Numbered from the stretch's first letter, positions 21,890 to 33,773 are shown. The stretch: DNA of 64,000 nt from Aurelia coerulea (GCA_039566865.1 CM076959.1:4509501-4573500); one strand, 5' to 3'. A program made the numbers and translations. The notes: generated by a model from the letters alone, not told the origin.

Positions 21890-22330
21890 GTATTTTCCAC
21901 ACGCTCTTATTTTCCAACAAGCTTCCGACTGCACGGGATGTTAAGGAGTACCTGACAAGGTCATGGAGCTTCCTGGAAAATACGAGTGGGTGAGCGTCCT
22001 GAAGTTTGATGATGAGTATCGTCAGCTTCAGGCGATGTATGCTTGTCCTTGGAGTTACGACTCACCTCCACGAGGTTGCTCTTGTGCCTAGGCCTCTGTC
22101 TCCTGCTCACTCAAGCTAAAAGCCAGCAGGCTCAACCAATATGCCTCCATCTAATGGTTCGTTCGCCTCTCATTCTAGTGCTGGTTGCCCTATTTGCCGC
22201 AAATTCAATCCTAACCAAGGGTGTAAACTGCTCTTGCTCGCATGTTTGCAATAAGAAGCAGAATAGTAAAGTTTGCAAAGCTTCTCACCCATCATGTCGT
22301 CATCCTACCCCCTCCCAGTGACTAGGAAGG
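21890..22330 (+). pseudogene. DIRS-like gag remnant with Cys/His finger
   Basis: Fragments in different frames: near 21990-22060 the sequence reads VLKFDDEYRQLQ followed by a Pro/Ser segment, a pattern seen before the zinc finger in DIRS-like ORF1 proteins. Near 22170-22310 it reads GCPICRKFNPNQGC and then CSCSHVCNKKQNSKVCKASHPSC in the next frame, i.e. a CCCH-type finger broken by a frameshift. It directly precedes the RT fragment, as ORF1 would. Confidence 0.55.
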
Positions 22331-22399
22331 GTTTCTCTTCCCCCCCTCAATAAGGCAAAATGGGAATTTGAACTTTTAAAGGTTGATGACAGGAATTTT

Positions 22400-23035
22400 T
22401 TGCTTGATGGTATCAACAATGGCTTTCATATTTTGCCTGCGGATTCCACCCTGCTTCCTGCTGAAATGGAAAACTATCGCTCAGCTACAGCTCCTGACGC
22501 CAGAAGCAGGGTGGAAGCTACCCGAGGGGAGGAAGTTTCTGAGGGTAATTATGTGATTTCCTCCTCCAAGCCCACTATTGTTAGTGTCCTGGGTACTGTG
22601 CCTAAGCCTAATAGTAATGAGCTGCATCTTATTCATGATTGCAGCATGCCTAAGGGTGCAGGGGTTAACTCTTATGTCCCCACTATAGATAAGCTCCAGT
22701 TCCAGACCATTGTTTATGCCATCAAGCTTGTAGACCAAGGATATTTTTTAGCAAAGATAGATTTGCGTCATGCTTATCGTTCTGTGCCCATCCATCCTAG
22801 CAATTACGATGCAATGGGTATCAAATGGACATTTTCAGGTGATGCTCAGCCAACATATTTGGCTGACACAAGGCTATGTTTTGGGGGAAGGAGATCTCCA
22901 GGTATTTTTCATTGCCTTACTCAGAGTGTACAAAGTATGATGCTTCGCAAAGGGTTTCCAGGGGTCATTGTCTATTTCGATCATTTCCTGGTGGTTGCTC
23001 CCACTAAGGCTGAATGCGACAAAACTTCACGTTGA
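22400..23035 (+). pseudogene. DIRS-like reverse transcriptase fragment
   Basis: Recognisable RT order for DIRS-type (tyrosine-recombinase) retroelements: a VPKPN...LIHDCSMPKGAGVNSY block, KIDLRHAYRSVPIHPSNYDAMGIKW (first catalytic Asp), LCFGGRRSPGIFHCLTQSV, and then VYFDHFLVV where YxDD is expected. The second Asp of the active site is His here, so the copy would be catalytically dead. The ORF ends at 23035 before RNase H and no recombinase is present. Its nearest neighbours in sequence style are Ngaro/DIRS elements, not gypsy. Confidence 0.78.
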
Positions 23036-23380
23036 AGAATCCTACAGCAGGAAAGAGGCACAAACGATGGTGAGTTTTTGCAAATGCGAACTCAAATGTC
23101 ATTGGAATTAGATTGTATGCAGGGCGTCTCATAACAAGCTTACCAATTTTAAAATCAAATACCTCTAAACCTGCTTTCCATAGCAAAAAATAAAACATTT
23201 TCTAAAAGCATGGTAGTGCAGTTACTATAGGAGCACTCGATGATAGCATTGAGCAATAGAAGCAAATAAACGGGGGAGGGTAAAATCTCAATGAACTTTT
23301 TCCTCCCTTTTTAGCAAAAAGGTTTAACTTATTGCCAATTGTTTGATTGATTATTCTCATGTTATACGATAAATCATCTT
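23036..23380. other. No gene seen
   Basis: AT-rich sequence between the DIRS fragment and the duplicated exon region. It has only short out-of-frame ORFs and no repeat shared with the rest of the window that I can see. Confidence 0.5.
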
Positions 23381-23710
23381 GTAGCATTATGTCTGGTGAA
23401 TAGTGGGCGTTGAATGCACTTTACAACGGCTCTTTGTCTTCCACTTTAAAAGGAAATTCAAACAGATTTGCAGCATTCGTTGGAGGCTATGGAACCAAAG
23501 GAACAACACAAGGATGAATAGCACCTGCAACATTGGTTAGTTCCCAAAATTGTTCAAGTTTCTACTTCAATCTCATTGTTAGAGCTCTTGTACCCAGTAG
23601 CCTATGCTATGATGACGCAATGCTAAATGTGCCGTACATCAACGGCAAACCAAGCGATCTCCCGGTACAGATGCTAAAAGAACCCATACCCAAACGCCAC
23701 GCATACCCAT
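23381..23710 (+). pseudogene. Decayed duplicate of the coiled-coil exon pair
   Basis: A diverged copy of 24130-24700: the same catttatgtctggtgaat-type leader, the exon with the EIQTDLQHSLEAMEP-like frame, then the exon starting CYDDAMLNVPYINGKPSDLPVQML and a (cacaccca) repeat. It contains stop codons and has lost the clean splice signals, so it is the older, dead copy. The 24130 copy is better preserved. Confidence 0.6.
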
Positions 23711-24196
23711 AATCACACTAACACCCACACTCACACCCATAACCGAACAAAGAGGCAGCTTTCCATCTTCTGGGGTTACTAAAATTCTGGATTGCTTTTT
23801 GGATCCGAAATATGGGAAAATGTAAAAAAATCTGGAAAAACATAATTTACAAACAAAATTAAACTCAAGTAACGTTACTAAAATGAAAATACTTAAATAT
23901 CAATAAATGGGTTAAGGTAAATCTAATCATTCATGGCACAGACTGAGCACCGCTATCCTAAATATATCTGAGTACCCCTTTTGGGCATTCCTGTCAACAA
24001 TGCCTCGCCAATTTAATTTGTCCTCAGCACCACCCAAGTAGTACTGATCTTTGCGAGGAGAAGAATAGTTGATCTGGAGAAGAGACTGCTAATGTTTTGA
24101 TTGATTATTCTCATTTTACACGATAAAGCACTGTAGCATTATGTCTGGTGAATGTTAGGCGTTGAATGCACTTTACAACAGCTCTTTTGTTTACAG

Positions 24197-24278
24197 GGAA
24201 ATTCAAGCAGATTTGCAACATTTGTTGGAGGCTATGGAAACAAGGAACAACACAAGGACGAAAGCACATGCAACATTG
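24197..24278 (+). CDS. Exon of an unknown coiled-coil protein (internal exon 1)
   Basis: Bounded by an acceptor (tttgtttacag at 24196) and a donor (gttagt at 24279). The reading EIQADLQHLLEAMETRNNTR is a clean amphipathic helix with no stops. Its exon end is in frame with the next exon at 24588. No start or end of the gene is visible, and it may be a pseudogene fragment. No known family recognised. Confidence 0.45.
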
Positions 24279-24587
24279 GTTAGTTCCCAGAGTTTTCAAT
24301 TTTCTACTTCAATCTGATCGTTAGAGTTCTTGTAACCGGCATGAGTGATAGGACACCAATTGTGTGCCACGTTAACGTTAGATTGGTAGCAAGCCACCTT
24401 AACCAATTGTTTGTTGTGTGTTTTTACCTATTTTTACTTGGTAGTGAGCCACCTTAAGTGCAGATCCATCTTAACCGTAAAATGAGATTTTGACCAGTAG
24501 CCTAGCCTTCTAGCCCCATTTCCTCCCCATTAATATTGCATGACATTGTTAAATCAGACGTGCTACAGTACTAAACTTACCTCCCAG

Positions 24588-24955
24588 GACGATGATGATG
24601 CAATGCTAAATATCCCATACATCACCGGCAGACCAAGTGATCTTGCTGAACAGATGCTTCGAGGGCCAGCACCTGCATCCGCACCCACACCCACACCCAT
24701 ACCATTAAAAGAAAAAGAAACAGCTTTTCACCTTCTACCATTCCCAAGCAAACCCTTGACTTGCAACAACCCAACAAAAATTTGCCAATTTCATCTTTCG
24801 CTCAGCACCACCCAACACACCCAACAAGCATTGATCTCTTTGCGAGGAGAAGGATCGCAGAACTTGAGAAGAGATTGGACCAGGAGGCTCAATGGAGGCA
24901 GTCGATGGAAAATTTTGTCAGGGAAATGGCCACAAATACGAGGGTAATGCTTCTG
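24588..24955 (+). CDS. Exon(s) of the same unknown protein: acidic start, Pro-rich, coiled coil
   Basis: The acceptor ctcccag is at 24581-24587. The first frame reads DDDDAMLNIPYITGRPSDLAEQML, then a Pro/Ala/Thr repeat (cacccacacc) to about 24710. Later, another frame gives LFARRRIAELEKRLDQEAQ and SMENFVREMATNTR, a second coiled coil ending at a gtaatg donor (24943). The frame change between the halves means either an unseen intron or a disabling indel. The upstream copy at 23381-23710 shows that this exon pair was duplicated. Confidence 0.45.
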
Positions 24956-25009
24956 ATCGATAAGAAATGTTTCAAAAATTTAACTCCAGTACATAATTGT
25001 TTATATGAA

Positions 25010-25384
25010 TGAAGCTAGCTATTAGCCAAATTGTTGTAACGTTGTTTTCTTTTGTTACACTAGATACAGTTGTTGTATTGAACTGTTGTAAGTGTCGTTC
25101 GTAGTGAGAACTCAATGACTTTGTGTCCTTTCTCGCTACGAACAACATAATTTTTTGCTTTCCTCAATTCTAGTTTAACTGTTGTCGTTGCTTTGTATAT
25201 TTTAATATTTTATGATATAAAGTGAACGATGAGAAGAAGAGGGACAACATCCACAGAGAGCAGGCATCGAGTTGATCTTTTATGCTTTTTTATTCAGTTA
25301 TCTGCTAACTATTTTCGCCCACTAGGGCATCTTCAGAGCAACTGATTTATTAAGAGTATCAACTTCTATTTATAGTATTTTGTA
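25010..25384. other. No gene seen
   Basis: AT-rich stretch with a short near-palindrome (gtcgttcgtagtgagaac / tttctcgctacgaacaac, near 25092-25145). Otherwise nothing recognisable. Confidence 0.5.
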
Positions 25385-26175
25385 CCGGGTGTCTCAAAAA
25401 AGTACCCTCTTTTGATTCAACAAGGCAACGAAACGATAATATTTCGGGACTTTTGGAATTCATAGCTACATTTGTTGGTCTTCAACTTAAGTGCACATAC
25501 CTTGCATTTTGAGATAGACTGCCAAACACCGGAGATATGAGTTTACAAGGTCAACATTTGGAGTGCACCTGAAACCAGAGGTTTTGAGAAATGGCCTAGC
25601 CATATTTTGACAACAAACAGGCATTTTGCAAACAAATTTTCGACTTTGACCTTTACTTTTTATTTTTGAAAAGATTTATACCTTGAATTACTTCAATTGT
25701 TCTTGAAGTGACTTTTCTTTTGAGGAAACGGTCCTTGCATCGGCTTCGATCCCAAGTGTTTTGTATTAAAGAAGAGGAAAAGGAGCACATGCACGCTTAT
25801 TTTGGAGATGTGGCACGACTTTATCACTCTTACCACATTTTTACTATATTTGTTTAATCAGCGCGATGTCCATGCATCTTTTATTCTTTTCAAAAACAAA
25901 ACACAGAAACTTAAAGTCTACAGGTGCTTTGGAAAATGTCCACAATACAAATCATGACTAGGCCCTTTTTCAAAACCTCTGGTTTTCGGTGCACTGTAAA
26001 TTTTGACTTTGCGAACCTGTATCTCCGGTGTTTGGTGGACGATTTCTAAATGCAAGGTATGTGCATCTAAGTTGAAAATTGACACATTTAGCTGTGAAGT
26101 CGGGGAGCAATGATATCTTGTTGCGTGGTTCCTATTTCCAGTCAAAAGGGGGTACTTTTTTTCTGAGACACCCGG
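25385..26175. mobile_element. mariner-type MITE, CCGGGTGTCTC family, copy 2
   Basis: A 791-bp element with TA on both sides (25383-25384 and 26176-26177). It is the same family as 9646-10441 but in reverse orientation: its right arm matches the left arm of copy 1, including the ggtttcggtgcactgtaaattttgac segment and the ccaaacaccggagata block. No transposase. Confidence 0.88.
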
Positions 26176-26289
26176 TATTTCCATATAAAGTTAATTAATT
26201 TACAAGTATAATTTTGTCCTTTTAAGGTAAAGTTAGGAATACAGGTTTAAAGTGTTCACTGCAACAATGTCTTTTCTCAGCAACGATGT

Positions 26290-26760
26290 ATAACACTGAT
26301 AAGAAAGTCACGGTGCAAGGATCCCACAAGGATATGTGGAGGTCAACAGAATATCCTTTATTTGGTAAGTTCTAAGGAGCTTGCTACTTAGGGGACAGAC
26401 TCTCCTTCACATGTTTATGAAAAATTTGTTGGAAAGGGTCTAACCTGCAGCAACACTGAGGTCAGTGAATCAGTTATTAAAAGTGCTGGTGAAAGTGATG
26501 ATGACATCACTGATTCTGAAGGAGCAAGTGCAACACCAAGTAAGAAGAGGCAGATGCCATCAGTCAAAACCAGCTGTTATTTCCACACCACTCAAGAAAA
26601 ATGCCAATGATAAATCAAAGAGAGCAAAGTCTAAAGCCACGACCACAGTGTCTCAAGTAGAAAATGTTTTGCCCCAGAGAGTATCTAACATCGAAGAGGC
26701 TCTTATCAAGATGGAGGCGAGAGCCGTCTATGCTATGACTTTCTGGTCATAGCATAGATT
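26290..26760 (+). pseudogene. Orphan exon remnants of an unknown gene
   Basis: Near 26290-26365 an open stretch (KVTVQGSHKDMWRSTEYPLFG) ends at a gtaagt donor. Near 26460-26750 a second stretch begins acidic (EVSESVIKSAGESDDDITDSEGAS) and continues, after a one-base frame change, as a Lys-rich segment and a helix (VENVLPQRVSNIEEALIKM). It looks like remnants of spliced exons, possibly from the coiled-coil gene upstream. No known family. Confidence 0.35.
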
Positions 26761-26879
26761 CAGTGACACAGGTAAGGGCAAGTTCACAGAAGGGAATTTT
26801 CAGGTCTGTTTTTAGATATCTTAAGAGCACATACAAGGATCTGGAAGGCTGTCTGAAATTTAACATTTAATAAAAAAAG

Positions 26880-27482
26880 GTTACGGGGAAGAGGTATACG
26901 TAAATAATGTGCTGAAATATGAGCATAGGGCTACAATGACAAAGTTTAGAATATCCGCGCATTTCCTGCCAATTGAACTTGGCAGGATGCAGAAAAAAAA
27001 CCGAGATCACAACGTACATGTACAGTTTGTAGGGATAGTCCATTGGACAATGAGGTCCATTTCATACTTGGATGCTCAGAACCAAGACTCGTTGCAGCTA
27101 GAAACAAGTATTTTCAAAATATGAATGGCTGTTTTGGTAGTGAATGGAATAGGGTGGACAATGAAATTTTGATCAAAATGCTAGGCAGCATGCATATCAC
27201 AACAAATACCGCCACCATTATGTTTCTGCACAGAGTACTATGCATATGTCAAGATCTTCCTGTTGAAAATTCAGGTGTAGCAACAAATAAATGCCATCAC
27301 AACTCCTCTCACTGCTCAAAATGTAGTTAGTTGGTTTGTTCGCACTTATTTCTTTAGATGTTGCCTGTTGCCTTTTGTTTAGTTTCCTTTTTTTGCGTAT
27401 CCTGTAAGCATTTCGCCAATAGTTCTTTGCAACTCCGGTGTTTACAGTGATAATTGTTATTATTATTATTATTATTATTATA
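26880..27482 (+). pseudogene. LINE 3' end of another clade, with (ATT)n tail
   Basis: Two short frames read MTKFRISAHFLPIELGR, then RTCTVCRDSPLDNEVHFILGC, the conserved C-terminal Cys/His patch of many non-LTR retrotransposons (C-x2-C...E-x-HF-x3-C). About 150 bases downstream lies a (att)n run at 27456-27482, consistent with a microsatellite 3' tail. It differs from the (tgaac)n LINE family, so a second LINE clade is present. RT itself is absent. Confidence 0.6.
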
Positions 27483-29090
27483 TTTTTAGGTTATCTATTC
27501 ATAACTTTTTACGGTTTGGATAACCCAGCCCGTTGCTGAAATCAATGGCCCAATGGCTATCCTGGTGTGGCTGTGGAAATTTAGAAATCAAACAACAAGA
27601 AGTTTATGATGAATGAAATCCACATATATCCCAGCAATCATCAAAGTTATAAACGTTTGGGCTGTTCATCTGTGAAGTACAAGAATCTTTCTTTAAAACA
27701 ACGCTTTAATTTTGAAAAAATATTAAAATCCTGTGTGATGATATTAACTTCTAAAAGACTGCACAATCGCCGTTTCTAACACAGCGTGGAGATTAATGTT
27801 GACAGTCTGTGACAAGCACAGAGTGAACAGAGTGGTAAATGCAGAGAGGAAAACTCCAAAGTTATATTCATTCCATCTCATGTGCATAAGCTTGTGCATT
27901 AGTTAATTTCATTCTCCCATTTGTTAATTGAATTCAAACTCACTTCGCTGTTTACATCATGGTACCGATGACTGTTGTTAGAAGGGATTCTCAATGTAAA
28001 CGTGTCGATGGCATTGGTAATAGCTCCTATTCGCATATCATTCTTTAGTTTCGTTGATGCTGCTTCTATTTTGCGTCGCTGTCTTTCTTTAGGTTGGTCG
28101 CTTGCAACCTATGGAATTGAGAAAACTTCTTAAGATAATGCTCTAATTAGATTCATGAAAGAGTAATGATGGAAACCGAACAGGAAAGCCTGCCGGATTT
28201 TAAGAGTGCTTTCTAGTGACTCTGTAAATGTATTTTCCCTGTACCTGTATCTTATCATGATTATATACCTAGCAGTTAACGAATGGTTCAATACGTAGTA
28301 AAGCCTGTATACAATTTTAGTTGTATGATTAGATGAAATGCTGCGATTTTCACAGGTAGTAAATGGAATATTATTGTACTATTTCACAGGTAAATGGAAT
28401 TCGCATAAGTCGGATGTTTGCATAAATCAGAAAAATATAGCCAAACCTGAAAATCCTATTGTAATTCTTTTTTTTATTTTGATTTGCATAAGTCAGATGA
28501 TTTTCCTTGGTCTGACTAATGCAAGTATACGGTACCTCTTTTCTTGTCGACAAAAACACTGTACGATACAGTTACCATTTAACTGACAGCACAACTCACT
28601 CGACAAGTTTTACTCAAGAAATTCGATTTGTTGTATATATTCACCTTATAATCCGGGAACTTCAAAATCCTCGCCATGTAAAGCTTGCTTGGACATCCCA
28701 GCTTCTTTGTTGATTGAACAAGACTTCTATGTTTTGCAAATACATGATCTTTTTCCTAAATTCAGGAAAGCAGACCTTCAATTTCAGTCACAAACTTGGC
28801 AGTAATTTTAAATCTAACAGTTAGGGTCTTGTAGCTAAACATGAAGTCGCAAACATGAACTAGCCACATCTCTTAAAAAGTTTTTAAGAAAATCAATTCT
28901 GCAGGACGCATTCCTGTCCCACTTTTTGGCGCATCTTGTGTTGGTTTCTATTCAAAAACTCTTTAAAAATAGTGGTATCCGATTGTGGCTCAATTTTTAT
29001 CATGGTCAAGGGTACCCACTCCTAACCCTTGATCGTGGTCACATAGACCGTTTAGAAAAAATTTTATGGATGTGAGTCCATTGCTCTCAA
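27483..29090. other. No gene seen
   Basis: About 1.6 kb of AT-rich sequence. Short ORFs only. A weak tandem of tgtaagtaaatgga / cataagtcggatg-like phrases occurs near 28350-28500 (attcgcataagtcgg, tttgcataagtcaga). I see no element ends or coding signal. Confidence 0.5.
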
Positions 29091-29112
29091 GGAAAATCAG
29101 CAGGACCATCGA

Positions 29113-29390
29113 GAGGGGGGGGGGTAGCCAGGGTAGTTACCAGGGGGCCCGGGGCCTTTGGGGGCCCGCAAGAAATAAGGTATGTATCTTTTCTTTGTTG
29201 TAGTTTTCTTTCGGGAACGATTTCAGGCCCGTTAGCCCTCGGAGATTCTGAATAAAATCTAAAAGCAGCGTTTTAACAGTGTACAGGAGGGCGTGGCCCA
29301 AGGATAAAAGGGCATGGTCCGAAAAATTTTCCGCTGCCTTCGGCGCCGGGGGCCCCCTTCCTAACCTAGCCCTGGGGTCCGGCCGATCTC
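29113..29390. repeat. GC-rich insertion-like patch
   Basis: An abrupt GC-rich island in AT-rich surroundings: a run of G at 29115-29127, gggggcccggggcctttgg, and on the far side ggcgccgggggccccc. The two G/C-rich arms are partly complementary (ggggcccggggcc / ggcgccgggggcccc), suggesting the ends of a small DNA element of about 0.25 kb. No duplication could be fixed. Confidence 0.4.
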
Positions 29391-29637
29391 TCAACGGCCA
29401 TGAAAATCAGTACGAAAATGTTTTTAACAGAACTCAGCTGAGTTGTAAACAATGTTAAATTTCATCTTTTTTGCAACTTTTTGGAGAAACGGATTCTATC
29501 AACTTCTAAGAACTTAAATTTGTTTAAACAAGTTCGCATTTGAATACTAGAAGCTTTTGTGGTTACTTTTTTAGTTTCCTTTTCGTGAAGCTTAGAATGC
29601 GATTCACGTAGTTCTAGGTTCTTTGTAAGCCTTTTCA

Positions 29638-29889
29638 GTATGTAAGTAGGGGTAGTAGTTTGATTAATTTTAAAACCTCAATTTCATCTTTTTGTGCCTT
29701 TCTTTTCTTTTTCTGTGGTGCATCGATATCATTGCCTTGATGGCATTGGAACCACTTCCTCCCTGCTATCGAGAATGGTGCTCCATCAAACGCGATTGAA
29801 ATGCCATCATTTGCCTGCAAATTCCATTGAACTTTTGGTGTCTTTGCACATTCTCTCAATATATCATCTTTACTTTTCTCTGGCAAGGT
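29638..29889 (-). CDS. Orphan exon-like ORF, unknown
   Basis: The minus strand has an 83-codon stop-free stretch from about 29889 that reads PEKSKDDILRECAKTP, then WNLQANDGISIAFDGAPFSIAGRKWFQCHQG, a basic patch (KKKRKAQKDE) and a stop near 29635. It begins with TTG, not ATG, so it is more likely an internal exon or fragment. The Trp, Cys and His pattern (W-F-x-CHQG) is reminiscent of transposase-associated zinc modules, but I cannot name a family. Confidence 0.35.
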
Positions 29890-30028
29890 AAATCACAGAA
29901 GTTATTTCTTACATTCACGAGATTTTTTCGAAAAAAATTATACTTTAAAGATGCTTGGACAACCTGCATGCATTGTTATTACATTTTAAGAAACTTTCAG
30001 TACTGGCCGAAATTATAAATTTCTTATA

Positions 30029-30988
30029 CCGGGTGTCCCAAAAAAAAGGTAACAGATTTGATGGGGACTAGCGATGAGAGTATAAGTCGAATCGATCCCA
30101 AATAAGTTTTGGAGTACTCTTCGATAGTTAACTTGAAGATTAATACCTCATTTGTTGATATTGGCGCATCAAGAGTTGAAATATTAATCTCGAAAGCCAA
30201 AATTAGAGTCCATCTACAAACCAGAGCTTTTGGGTTTTGGCCTAAACTGGTAACGCGCTGGTCAGGAGAATCTCCTCAGTCAAAGACATTTTTGAACAAG
30301 GATCGGTCCTTTGGGTACCCGTTTGAAAAGAACGTAAAAAACTGAAAACTAACAAACAAATTAATGAATATAGTCACCAAGGAATATTTTGCTCCAGTCA
30401 AACTGCATTTACAAAAGTACACCAAGCCAAGCACGAATGAGCATTTTTTATTTTCCCTTGGGCATATACGATCGCTTGTTTCGTAATAATTTCGTGAGAG
30501 ATGATGCAAAAACATGTCATTCAAGCAATGAAGATTGCAAGAAAGCAAGAAAGTCTAGAAAGACTTATTTCGCTGATGAATAATTTTTCTCAGGCAGGTG
30601 TAATTTGAAGTTTTTGTAGAATCAAGAAAGGGGTCCCTTCGGGGCTAAATTCTTGAGTCTGATTGTGAAGGTCAAAATCAGATTTCCACTAAAATGTGTT
30701 CCTAAGCACGAGCTTTCTTGTTTGTACTTGGCTATGATTGAGGAGATTCCACAGCACAGCGAGTTAGCAGCTTAGGCCAAACCCCAAAAGCTCTGGTTTG
30801 GAGTAGGAGGCAAATTTGGACTTTCAAGATTAATATTCCAACTCTTGATGCACCAATATCAACAAGTAAGGTATCAATCTTCAAGTTAACTATCTAAGAG
30901 TATTTCAAAACTTATCAGGGGTCGATTCGACTTAAATTCTTATCGCTAGCCCCAATCGAATCTGTTACCTTTTTTTTGGGACACCCGG
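30029..30988. mobile_element. mariner-type MITE, CCGGGTGTCCC family
   Basis: A 960-bp element flanked by TA (30027-30028 and 30989-30990). The ends ccgggtgtcccaaaaaaaag and complement begin inverted arms of about 220 bases (the aacttgaagattaatacct segment appears inverted near 30870-30890). The core (about 30300-30720) has no transposase. Its tip is close to, but not the same as, the CCGGGTGTCTC family. Confidence 0.88.
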
Positions 30989-30990
30989 TA

Positions 30991-31680
30991 TTATTATTAT
31001 TATCAATTTCTTTACCGTTGGATACATAAAAAATATAGCTAAAAGTAATCAGCTAATTAATTCCAACGTTAATTAAAATTCTAAAATACAAATGTTACAT
31101 CAGAAAAAAGGGGATAAAATATTTACAATTCATCAAAAATATACAGTATAAAGCATAAAAGTGTATAAAAGCAGATATTCAAATACTATCATCATAAAAA
31201 GCCCAAGTTCGGAATAAAAACGCGGCATAAGCAAAACTACCTGTAATTGTAACCAAGATAAAATAAGAGAACTCTTATTAGTTCTCTAATAAGATGAATA
31301 TCACATCACATCACAACAGATTATAACATATTTGATCAGTCAGACCCTCCTCCGTGTTGATTATTGAAATTATTCAAACGCCTTACCAAAACTGGATTTT
31401 GTGTTGTAACATCTCCAACCAGTCTTTGTCTCGCTCTTGAATTCCTCAAACAGTTGAAATAATTCTTCTTTACTTCCACACACAAGTTCATTGTTGTGGA
31501 CATCGCCCGCCATTGCAACTTAATATTTCGCGCCAAAAGTCAAGCTGAACGAGGCTGTGCTGCAAAGAGGTCACACCAATAGGAGGCATCATGACGCAAT
31601 CAACTATTACGTCATGTGAATATCTAGGCTATGATCTAGTGCCTACCTGCTTGGACCATCACAATATTTTTCAAATGCTT
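30991..31680. other. No gene seen
   Basis: AT-rich, with (att)n just after the MITE. A 66-codon minus-strand ORF at 31336-31536 starts with TTG-like codons and has a basic, Arg-rich composition; I do not recognise it. Confidence 0.45.
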
Positions 31681-31689
31681 TCACAAACT

Positions 31690-33213
31690 TTTGTTTCAAT
31701 ATCTTTCAACCATGGGATCCTTATTCGTTCGTGGCATTGAAATGCTTTGTGCCAAAGCCAAAGAATGTCTTGCTGTTCAAATCGTGAACAAAGCCAATCT
31801 AAAAATGCAGTGGGGGTATAGATTGATTATACGAGTCTCAGTTTTCCACACTGAATTGGATGATAAGGTGAAAGTATAAACATCAGATTGAAAATATTGA
31901 ACAAAGACAAGGAATCTATGTCGAATGATTGCGAATCGAAACTGATTCGTTAATTTCAATGGTTGAGTTGCTGGAACATTTTAGATGGATTTGGAAATTC
32001 TCTTGATATTGTTTGATAAAATTGGTTGATAAATTTGGTTGATAACGTTGCGAGGATACATGAACTATAACTATTATTCAGCACATTTGATTGTCCATTG
32101 CTCAATTCTAGACCATGTGCCTTGTAAGTATTTGCAGGGGGAGGAGACTTTCTCAATCTCGATTCGGTGGCTCCCAAAATCAAATAATGAACTGAACATA
32201 ATCTGAAACTGAAAGTAGGTAGGGAGACTAATTCAAACATAGTCATTCGACTCTCCAATTTGTCCAAAAGTTTGATCGTTCGAGAGTTTTCGATTTTAAT
32301 GGGGTCTACTTCCTGCCTAAACACTCGGAGATAGAGATGCAGTCATGACTCCGATGCAATCCTCATCGCGAGTGCAGATGATACGATTTGGCTTGACTAT
32401 TTCTGTCAATCAGATTCCGACTCTTAACTTTTGTTTTTGATTCTGTTAATAAAACTTCACCAAGTTGCTTTCATGACTTTTTCTTATTCAGTTCATCTGT
32501 TCATCAGCACTCCACTAGACAGGCCAGTCAGGGTAATTTATTTTTGTCTCAAAAAAACAGTCTTCAATATGGTCTCAAGTCAATTCGATATCTTGGTGCT
32601 AAACTTTGGAACACATTACCTGTAGAACTCAGAAATGCTCATCAAAAATATCATTCAAAACAAAACTAAAAATTTACTTGCTAAACAAGGTCAACCGATG
32701 AATCTATTTGAAACCTGAACAATTGCTATCAATTTTTAAATAGGAAATGCACAACTTCTATTTTCACCTGATAGTATCTTAGGATAGGGGGGGCTCTCTC
32801 CTCGATTAGTTTACCTATTGAGAGAGCTCCTCCTCTAAGTAATTCCCTGCATACAATTTATTTATTTCGCCCTTCTTTGTATTTGTATATTGTATTAATT
32901 TTCTGTATCATTGTGTTTATTTTCTGTAACAATTATCTTTGTAGTTTAGTTATTCGTATGTATAGTTAGGTTATAAATTGTATGTAGTGGAATTTAAAAT
33001 ATAAAACTGAAACTGAAACTGAAACGATATTTGTTGTACTGTTATCTAAACCCATTACGGGATGTGCTTGACATAAGCAATACATTTCCAGCTTTTTCAT
33101 GACATGTCTGGAGGCCACTGAGCCCTTGGCCCTGGTGGTGACCCGCATGTTTGCTTTCGTGTTTGACCCGCAGATTACTTGACCTGCTGGCCTGTAGAAT
33201 AAAGTCGTCGCCC
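31690..33213 (+). mobile_element. MULE (GCAGGTCA family), 5'-truncated copy with a nested LINE
   Basis: The segment 31720-31930 matches 17620-17720 (reverse) of the MULE at 17231-21166, and 33030-33213 matches that element's outer ~180 bases, ending in aataaagtcgtcg. The other end is missing. If the family rule holds, cccacagac at 33214-33222 is half of the lost duplication. The LINE fragment 32437-33027 lies inside. The insertion point is the gag region of a BEL/Pao element. Confidence 0.75.
32437..33027 (+). mobile_element. CR1/L2-like LINE 3' fragment, copy 3
   Basis: Only the last ~80 codons plus 3' UTR remain: NKTSPSCFHDFFLFSSSVHQ-like reading, the LQYGLKSIRYLGAKLWNTL block, the gagagagctcctcct UTR block and a (aactg)n tail near 33005-33025. 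It includes the intact sequence at which copy 1 received its TTAA element, giving an independent empty site. Confidence 0.85.
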
Positions 33214-33745
33214 ACAGACAGATTTTACCAGCATTGGCAGATATCAGCAGCCTGCTGCAGCAAGTGCCCTGTTCACAAGTAATGGAAAGAAAGGTTATGG
33301 AAATGGGGGTATAAAATGTTTTTTTTGTAATGGAGATCACGTAGCAAGTAACTGTGTTTCTATTACAAACCCTGAGATGAGAATGAAAATTCTGAGGGAA
33401 AAAGGAAAATGTTTCCCATGTTTCAAAGGGGGACATTTGGCTACCTCTTGCCCTTCAGGCAACAAGTGTTTTCGGTGTGGCCGTCGCCACCATATTGCCT
33501 TATGCGGTGCTCCATTGTCTAAGCCAGGGAAAAGTACGGTTCCCCTAAACACTGTGACAAAAGAAGTGCCAAAAAGCACCACTAACATGTTTCTACATCA
33601 GGATCCCACAACTCTTTCGCAAGGCAAAAATTTCTACCCCAACAAATGAAAACGTGTCTGCAAATGTAAGAATATTTGTTGACAGTGGTTCTTCAAAGAC
33701 GTTTAGTGAAAGGTTGAGTGATATTGAGGCTGACAATTTCTAGTG
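33214..33745 (+). pseudogene. BEL/Pao-like gag zinc knuckles and protease start
   Basis: An open frame of about 145 codons holds three Cys/His knuckles in the BEL/Pao style: KCFFCNGDHVASNC, KCFPCFKGGHLATSC and KCFRCGRRHHIALC. After a stop the next frame reads VRIFVDSGSSKTF, with the DSG of an aspartic protease (33675-33715). No RT follows; the fragment ends near 33745 at a SWIM-finger gene fragment on the other strand. Confidence 0.82.
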
Positions 33746-33773
33746 CTAGGGTTGTGGGGAGTGACTGTCCTCC

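Noticed and set aside
29137..29394. 85-codon ORF in the GC-rich patch
   Set aside because: Biased Pro/Arg/Gly composition from G/C runs, no homology recognised.
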